DNA of 64,000 bases from Conus ventricosus. Lineage: Eukaryota > Mollusca > Gastropoda > Neogastropoda > Conidae. Numbering within the stretch: position 1 is the first letter of the stretch; each line of letters begins with the position of its first letter. The notes beneath the pieces were generated by a model. The model saw nothing but the letters and a program-made list of their open reading frames with translations. It did no database searches and was not told the origin of the DNA. The stretch is taken from positions 36,597,011 to 36,661,010 of the forward strand of contig CM031609.1 in NCBI GenBank assembly GCA_018398815.1, read 5' to 3'. Positions 56,332-64,000 of this stretch are shown here, one piece after another. The position numbers were made by a program, and so were the translations under genes.

Positions 56332-59330
56332 CTCCACTCCACCCACCCCATCCCTCTCCCTGGAGCCAAATCTATTGACAGTCACCAAAGTGTTCAGTGG
56401 ATGATTATCTTGTAATGTATGAAACAAGACTGGGGGTTACTGGTGGTCACCCCATGTCAAGGGCAGACACAGGCATTTCCTATACAGTGGTTTTCATCCG
56501 AGTCTGTCTACACAACTGTGGATTGGCTTTTCTTGTTTCGTTTTGTTTATCTGTGAGCTGTGCTCACAGCAGAAGGGTCGAAAGAAATTCAGCTTTCCCT
56601 CTGGCTTATAAATTATATGAAAAGGTAAGAATTCTCAAACTGTCAACCTTTGCATGTCCTCAGCAAAGCCTGAACTGGTAACCTTATCTGCTCTATCATA
56701 CAGGTGTACAATATTTGCTTCTGTCTCCTAATGTTCTTGATCAGGATCTACCGCTCCTGAAGGGCAACTGGTCTCTCAGGCTGGTCACTGTACTCCCTGG
56801 TCTGCAACTTCAATCCTCATGATACTGCAGTGAGAAAGGTATCCACTGCAGTACGTGGGTCTGCACAAGTCTGATCTGATTTTTGTCAACCCCTGGTTGT
56901 CCCAGACAGTGCTTCCAGGACTGATAGTCTCTGTGAAGATGAGCACCTGTCAGCAGTGACTCTTGGAAGCAACTATCAGGTCCTCTGCTGCTGAAAGAGC
57001 TCAACCTCTGCCGTCTAGTTGGAGCGAACGTACTGTGGACACATCAGGAAACCTGACAGACTCCAAACTATGTTAACTACCGCATTTATGGTTGATCCAT
57101 CTGCATAGCAGTGCATCCAGGCGTCTTTGGGAAGGTCGCTACAATCATGGCCAGTGTCAGTGGTTATTTTCTTCTTTTTTTTTCCTCCAAAGCAACAATT
57201 ACTGGTTAAACACCAAGTACTTTGATTCGAGCTGAAAAGTTTTAAAAACATTATTTCTCAATACATGCTGAGAGTAACAATCAAGTGCCAAATAAGATGC
57301 TAGTCCATTTAACACGACTGTGGACAATTAAGCAGTTCATATGCCACTGAATCAATATCAGCAATTCAGAAACAGCATAGACTGCCCAAATGCATTTGCA
57401 ATTGTTTCAAACTTCGGTGGTGGTATAAATGATGACCAAGAAGTGGGAAGTCAGCTTGATTTAACAGATTGATTCTGCATTTTTTTAATGCATGCGAATG
57501 ACCGGAATGATCAGTTATAAACATCAACAACGCACACAGATCCACAGCAAACTACATCCACATTCAGACTTTACACAAAAAAGGGAAGCAATTTAGACTT
57601 GCAAGATTTAGAAGGGTTTTTTTTGTTCAAATCAGTACCATTGTTTCATGTGTTCCTCTGTGTTCTAAACAAAAAAAAGAAAGAAAACACAGTAGTAAAA
57701 AGGTTAATAAACTGTCCTGAATCACTGGTTCTCATAGTTTTTCTTAATCACTACAATCAATACAAGGGGGCAAAAGAAACTTTGGGGCATTGTTTAAAAC
57801 AATTCAGGCTGTCTGAACTGTTCTCATGTTTGCCAGTTATTTCTCCAACACCTGATGTCTTATGTTATTGTCTTGAACATAATATATATATAAACCACAA
57901 GTTGAGAAACACTTAAAGGGCGAGAACACTTGTTATTTGAGATTAATTTGTACTTACGCCCACCACAGGTCGAATGTGAGAGCAGACAGCGGTGACAAGT
58001 CGCCACAGGCCATCTGCAAGGGCTTGTCCAGTCTGTAGTCCTCGGCAACATTGGTTTCCTTCAGCAAGCGCTGCAACTGTAACACACATCACAGTTGTAC
58101 AGTGGAGCTGACCTCTAGAAACATGTGCAGTTACTATCCTTCGCTCCAGTGCACGACCGTCACAGGCTTATCTTCTACTTTACACGCCTTACGTTTGTCA
58201 CTTAGTGCCTGAACTCTATGTGACACCCAACAGACGACTGAAACTTGTTCATCTCATTGTAGGTGAGTAAATCTGCTCTTGTTCACTTGGAAGCTCAAAC
58301 AGTATGACACTACAAACTGAGAGGTAAACTAAAACACAAAAACTCTTCTGTTTTAAGTCCAATCTCCATCTGAAATTGTCCAGCTTCATCAATTCATACG
58401 ATCAATTCCTCAGGCACTAGAAGTTTGCTTCTTTTTTTTCCCCAATCACTAAACAAAACAGTTGTCAGCTGAATTCACTGGTATCAAGAAAACTCAACAT
58501 CCAATTCAGCTTTCTCATGAAACAATGCAAAGCTGATCTATTAATATGTGCATGATGTATGTTTCAAGAGTTCATTGCTGTTTGTTTAACTCTCACCTGT
58601 GGAGTATAAGCAGAAACACACAACCACAACAGCAATATCTCTATATCAAAAACGGTATGTTACATAACGTGTATGCAAATCATGTTCTTTTTTGATAGTG
58701 TATAGTGGGTATACTGTTCACTGGACTTAGCTGACATCTGACGAAAGCTTCAGTGATACTCTGGGCTCAGCCTTCTCTTTTCTTCCCTGACATCGCAGTG
58801 TGCCCGATATTTCCTCTTTCTCTTTTCATAAACTGGACTTACAAAACACCGTCTGCCAAGCACACTCGACAACTATCATGGGCATTCAAAACCACTGCTA
58901 AGAGTGCACAAGTGGCACTTGGTTTCAGCTGGCACTGTTCCAAGTTCAACACTCTAAACCTTGTCTGAAGCAGTCTAATTCCCATTGAAAGCAGACAGCA
59001 ATTGTTTTGGTTGTTTTTTTTTTTCAATTTAAGCTCTAATGCAAAGGATCAACTGGAAAGAGCAAACCAATGCTTTATTCCAATAACCATCACAGTCTCT
59101 GCACAAATTTCAGCTTCCACAATGACTTGAACTGAATATGACAGTAAAACTAAAAGATTGTTGAAAAAAAACACCTATTGATCCAAATAAATCTAACTAA
59201 CAACAAAATTAAAATATGTTGCAACTTGTTCTAAAACTGGTTCAGCAATGGTGCCACCCCTTGTATAGTTGCCATTTTGCATTGAAAATAAGTCTGAAAC
59301 ACAACAACAAAACCTAACAAAACAAACAAT

Positions 59331-59341
<11 letters not shown>

Positions 59342-59408
<67 letters not shown>

Positions 59409-59555
59409 ATATATTATATATATCAATGTGATTAAAATTCTAAAATGATTTTGAGAGTGCTCAACCCTTGGGGAGCAACATTTGCAGATTGCCTTTTAAA
59501 AACCTTATTTAACATATATATAATAATAATAACATATATATAATATATATATATA
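59342..59555 (+). repeat. (AT)n arrays (arm B)
   Basis: AT arrays at 59342-59423 and 59505-59557, counterparts of 31948-32375 but rearranged in length. Confidence 0.9.
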
Positions 59556-60642
59556 TAAAATGCCGAACAATTAAGCAGCGGGGGAAAACAAGAGAACAAT
59601 TCTTCTGTCATTACAGAAATGACTTAGCAAAGACTTGAACTTTAAAAAAGAAAAAAAGGAGGGGGGGGAGGGGGGGGGTTGAAGGTAAAGAAAATTGGGA
59701 CATCAAATATATATGTATTTTTATATATATATGTTTTTTATGTTAACAATATGCAGTCTCTTGAATAAAGAACACAAAAATCGTAACGAGTTTTTATGTT
59801 TACTTGTCTCATTATTATGTCATTCAATATAATGTTTGAACAATCTTCTGTTAATATAGATTTGGCAGCTTGGCTCACAATAAGAATTCAACCATGTCAT
59901 TGATGTTTATCGCTCAAACAAAAATTAATCAAATTCCACCTAAAATGTCCAGAAGAACACTATCAACATCACTTTGTTTTCAACATTAACACAACAATTT
60001 TTTTGTAGGTCTGCAATATCACATCTGTAACTGATGCTGCTTTGTCACAAAACTTCATAGTAAGCAGGAGACTTAACTGTTAAATCGCTTTTCAAATGTC
60101 AACCTCAGAGTTTTCAGAAGATAAATCTTGTTTTCTTACATGAAAATCTCAATGAAACACTTCCGTGACTTCATCACCAGTTATAATTCCAAATAATCTA
60201 CCATTTCTATGATATCATACCGACACAGCTACTATCACAGCTCAACAATACTTCAGTGTCTGCCTTTTGTATTCACCACAATGGTTTTCTTGTAAAACCT
60301 ATCCAGTCCAAATTATTTTTCTCCTTAGTTCTGGCCAAGTTCACATCTGAATGCTGCTGAATTATTGCAGGTTCCAAAGACCAGACCGACATTCGAGTTT
60401 CTCTGTAGAGAATGTCAAATCTGGCACGATCCCCAGGACCTCATCAGCAGATGATGTTATCATGACTTAGTCTGACTGGGTCAGGATGCAATTCATTTTC
60501 CATGCTGATCAGTTCCCAGCAAGTCTAGAACGTCAGGATCACATTGTTGTTGGAATAGAATCAGAATCCTAATTTACCAGCGATTCTCCCTCACTGTCTA
60601 GTAATCTGCTGTTTGTCACGATACATCTCACAAGCGCATGCA

Positions 60643-60651
60643 CGCACACAC

Positions 60652-60700
<49 letters not shown>

Positions 60701-60709
60701 ACACACACA
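60643..60709 (+). repeat. (CA)n microsatellite (arm B)
   Basis: Counterpart of the GT array at 29498-29540 in arm A, with an extra interruption. Confidence 0.95.
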
Positions 60710-61292
60710 ACGCATGCACACACACAAAGGCAAACACACACAAGCTCACAAACTCTAAAAGCATTACCTCGCCTCTACACTGATCACGTATCACTTGCTT
60801 TCTTGGATCCTGAATTCGTGCCTGTGCTCTCGCCAAAGCCATCAAACAGTGCATGTATTTCCCCCTGGCTCCAGACCTTTGCACTCCTGCTCAATCTCCT
60901 CACTGCACAGGACTAGCAGTCAGGGTTCACTCGGTAATCTTCCAGCAGCCGTTGACGCACCTTGATCATCTCCTGAATGCAAACCGGATCCACTTTGCTC
61001 TCGTCGCCTGAGAACCCAACACACAACACATGCATGAAAATGGTAGGAATCTATATCTTACTCTTTTTTGCATTAGCATATGTCACAGAATGTCCATGAA
61101 CAAGGATGTTGCCTAAATGCTGCTGTCTGAGAGTTCATCCCCTGAATGTCACTGGGAAATTGACAAATCTTGGCGGCACCGATCTTTCCAAGTATCTTGG
61201 TGCATGCTGTAAATTTTGATTGCCATACCCTACTCAACACCTCCACCAATTACAGGACTGTTATCTGATCGACTTGGGTCTAGACATAAGAT

Positions 61293-64000
61293 AAATAATG
61301 TTGCTTATAGCCCAGCCGACCGCAGAGGGCCACATCAGGGCTGTCACCACGTTAAAATCAACTCACCAGTCATTTAAAAAAAAAAAAAAAAAAAAACTTT
61401 CACACATCTCGTTAAATGACATCGTCTACAAACGAACCAGAAATTTTTGTTAAAAATCCTTCTTCCGTAAAATCTCAAATCAGATGAAAAATGTTAATTT
61501 CTCTCAAAAACCCAAGGATCACGTCAGGCGGACATCCCTGAACAGGAATCTTCATGGACTCCGCTGTAAAATGTTTGTGTCTCACATCGTGCAAGTCCCA
61601 ACACTCTAAAAGAACAGTTTCATTGTGAGTGGTGCATGACATGGAATGCACCACGGAGCTTCTTCACTCTTTAAAAGGTAAGAATGGGTAAAATACGAAT
61701 GGCCGGTGTGCAGCCGGCACAGAACCGTTTCCTCTTTACGACCACCCGACGTAGATGGAGGAAGTCTTTAAGGTTTGGACGGATCTGAAAGAGTTTGTTA
61801 TTCGTCTGTGTGTTCCAATCCTCCTGCCAGAGGTCTCTCACATAATCGTTAATTTTAGGTTTCACATCTGAGCAGGGATATAAGTGTTGGACAGTTTCTC
61901 TCTTGTGGCGTTCTTGGCTAAACGATCAACCATTTCGTTCCCGCCGATGCCAACATGGCCAGGAACCCAAGCAAGAGTAATGTTGTAACCGTCCGCCTTC
62001 AACTTGCTAAAAAGTTCAAAAAAAAATAAAAGTTCTGGATGCTGAAGGTTGCGGCCAGCTATGGCCTCCAAAGCTGACAGCGAATCCGACAGAACCAGAA
62101 AGTCCCTCCTCGAAGAATGGGAGATTATCTTCAAAGCCATACTAGAGCAGCAAGTTCAGCAGAATAGACAGAAGCATCTGAATGTATATGTTCCAACAAT
62201 ATCTGAGAAGGAGCCCCAGGGCAGTAGGCTGCACAGGCCACTCCATCCTCAACTTGGAACCGTCAGTGAAAACTTTTTGATAGGATGGGAATTTGGAACA
62301 GAGCTCGGCATACAAAGCCTTGTACGCCAGAGAGCTGGTAGACTCCTTACGGAAAGCTGCGAGATCAAAACGAATCTCTGGTGTGAAAAAGGTCCATGGA
62401 GGTTGATCCGAAACTGGAAAAATCGGAAACTACTCCCAGGTCTATACCTGCATTCCGCACGTGAGGCTGCATACGAAGCCCAAACGGCGGAATACATTTC
62501 GGGTTATTTTCAAACTTACTTTGGAACGAGGTCAAAAACACAGTCATAGGCAGGATTCTGTGGTTCTGAGAACAGTCGGATATAAAATTCAAAGACAGTT
62601 TCAGCCTGCGATTGGACAGTGAAGGTTCACCTGCCTCTGCGTACAGGCTGTACACAGGGTGGTGCGGAACGCTCCAAGACAGAGACGAAGCCCTTGATGG
62701 TGGATAGGGTCCAAGAGTTTGAGGTAAGATGATCTTGCGGAGCCGTACACAGCACAACCGTAGTCCAGTTTTAGAACGGACCAGGCTCTGTAGAGGTGCA
62801 ACAAATTTTCTTATCAGCGCCCCAGTCGTGTGTGCTACGACCCGCAGAATATTCAGTGCCTTTTGGCAAGCAGTTTTGAGGTTTTTAATAGGCTGAGAAA
62901 GTTAAGTTTTTGGTCAAAATGACTCCCAGAAAATTTGGCCTCTTTAACAGCTGGAATGGGAGATTTTCCCTACTTGAAGTTCCGGATCTGGAAAAAACGA
63001 CGGAAGTTTATGGAAGTGAATACATTGGGTTTTTGTAGCAGAAAAGGTGAAACCGTTTTCATCCGCCCATCGATGATTTTATCTACGCAAAGCTGGAGCC
63101 TGCGCTGGACACTCGGGACAGGCTTCCAGTTGCGTAGACAGCAAAATCATCCACAAACAATGAGCAGTCTGAACCCTGCTGAACTGATTTCACAATGTTG
63201 TTGATTTTAATACTAAAGAGGGCAGGAGACAGTATGCTCCCCTGGGAACACCCAACTCCTGCTCGTGGACATCAGAGAGAGTGGTGCCAACCCGGACCTG
63301 AAACTGTCGTTTCTGCCAAAAAATTTGAATAAAAAGAGGAAGATGACCTCGAAAACCCAGATCGTGGAGATCATGAAGTATCCCCGACTTCCAGTGGTAT
63401 CGTAGGCCTTCTCCAAGTCAAGAAAATTGCCACTGCATCTGTCTGTTTAAAAAGCGTTCCTAAGTGTAGATTCCAGACGAATCAAATGGTCAACTGTACA
63501 CGATGTTTGCGGAAACCACACTGTTCTTTCGCCAAAAGGCCATCGGTTTCGGATTTCCACATGAGCCTAGCATTGACCATTTTCTCCATCAGTTTACAGA
63601 CACAGCTGGTCAAAGCTATTGGACGGTAGTTAGATGGATTAGAAAGATCTTTTCCAGTTTGGGGATGGAATAATGAGGCTGTCCGCCAAGAGGGTGGAAA
63701 GCAACCTGTAGTCCACAACGTGGTTGTATACCTGTAACAGGATTTCAGACCTTCTTGCGGAAGATGTTTTCAATAGTTTGATAATGTATGTCATCTATAC
63801 CTGGAGAGGAATCGCTGCAAGAGAGTAAGGCAGATTTCAGCTCGTTTAATGTAAAAGAAGATTGTAGTCTTCCATGTTGTCGGATGAAAAGTTGCAGGAG
63901 ATTTTTCTTTTAGGGCTTTGTGTTTGACAAAAGTGACTGATTTATTAGAAGAGGAGAATTCTTTTCAATGGTTGAAGCAAGCAGATTAGCAACTGCTTCT
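61293..64000 (-). mobile_element. I-like LINE with RNase H, 3' portion, runs off the window
   Basis: Minus strand from the window edge: RT blocks SLFHPQTGKDLSNPSNYRPIALTSCVCKLMEK (63600-63700), AKEQCGFRKHR (63490), DLEKAYDT (63410), GVPRGAY (about 63250), a frameshifted active site, RT C-terminus SVLKLDYGCAVYGSA (about 62750), then RNase H and a Cys/His tail (LHTGHSYFTHSYLL, 61690-61740). RNase H downstream of RT marks the I/R1/Nimb group. The 3' end abuts the end of arm B. Many frameshifts. Confidence 0.85.
61862..62140 (-). CDS. LINE RNase H domain
   Basis: Contains SDSLSALEAI (catalytic D), WVPGHVGIGGNEMVDRLAK (catalytic H and D). The first catalytic Asp is upstream in another frame (VFTDGSKL, about 62255), so the domain is split by a frameshift and by an inserted A/T run near 62019-62030. 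Not active as it stands. Confidence 0.8.
   Translation of the reverse strand: MALKIISHSSRRDFLVLSDSLSALEAIAGRNLQHPELLFFFELFSKLKADGYNITLAWVPGHVGIGGNEMVDRLAKNATREKLSNTYIPAQM

Larger units (their letters stand above)
50163..61007 (-). pseudogene. GLG1: Second, inverted copy of GLG1 exons 11-7, mostly frameshifted
   Basis: Minus-strand exon copies: exon 7 at 60768-61007 (two 1-base deletions), exon 8 at 57958-58076 (three bases missing), exon 9 at 52994-53095 (one deletion, one insertion), exon 10 at 51408-51574 (several indels; donor GTGAGT replaced by GAGGTA), exon 11 at 50163-50312 (intact, one substitution). Exons 1-6 and 12 onward have no copy here. The damage is almost all 1-base indels, which favours an unpolished alternate haplotype over a decaying duplicate, where substitutions should dominate. 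Confidence 0.85.
49912..61292 (-). repeat. Arm B of the inverted duplication
   Basis: Reverse-complement partner of 28905-42963. It begins GGCTATTCTTATGCGTAGCC and ends at TGCATGCTG...GTCTAGACATAAG. It carries one private insertion (54608-56086) and lacks four of arm A. Its exon copies have many 1-base indels relative to arm A. Confidence 0.95.

Noticed and set aside
62049..62549. 166-codon + strand frame
   Set aside because: Antisense shadow of the LINE RNase H region; the minus strand carries the conserved motifs.

Overview
The window is animal genomic DNA, not bacterial: it has GT-AG introns, single-domain exons, long CA/GT and AT microsatellites, tRNA-derived SINEs, several LINE clades, a Ty3/Gypsy element and TTAA-targeting DNA transposons. 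The repeat flavour and the one recognisable host gene suggest a marine invertebrate, most likely a mollusc (gastropod-like). That placement is inference.

The host gene is an orthologue of GLG1 (Golgi apparatus protein 1, also called cysteine-rich FGF receptor or ESL-1). It lies on the + strand from an ATG at 10707 through at least thirteen small exons to about 44057. Exon 1 carries a signal peptide, an Asn/Gly-rich spacer and the first Cys-rich motif. The later exons each encode part of the tandem Cys-rich GLG1 repeats. The remaining repeats and the C-terminal membrane anchor are not in the window. Exons 7-12 read cleanly. Exons 1, 5 and 6 hold single-base frameshifts while their splice sites are intact, which looks more like consensus errors than a dead gene.

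Layout. 1-10700: two weak exon candidates, a tRNA-type SINE, then a three-layer nest: a minus-strand LINE whose ORF1 encodes a 2A-like motif and a PHD finger, cut by a CAA-tailed SINE, which is itself cut by a young Ty3/Gypsy element with near-identical LTRs. 10707-29200: GLG1 exons 1-6 with introns holding an inverted pair of related LINEs, another LINE interrupted by a long SINE, and a hAT-like transposon with two zinc-finger ORFs. 28905-42963 (arm A) is repeated in inverted orientation at 49912-61292 (arm B), so GLG1 exons 7-11 occur twice. 44128-49911: poly-G, a second copy of a TTAA element, a further candidate transposon and a gap of exactly 1000 N (48334-49333). 61293-64000: a minus-strand I-like LINE with RNase H and RT, running off the edge.

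The arms differ by complete mobile elements. Arm A has two TTAA elements and two SINEs that arm B lacks; arm B has one TTAA element that arm A lacks. Each TTAA site is intact in the opposite arm, and the length budget closes to about 0.1 kb. The simplest reading is an alternate haplotype scaffolded in reverse across the N gap. A genuine inverted duplication is the alternative. Either way the pair is a natural filled-site/empty-site comparison that dates and delimits five mobile elements.
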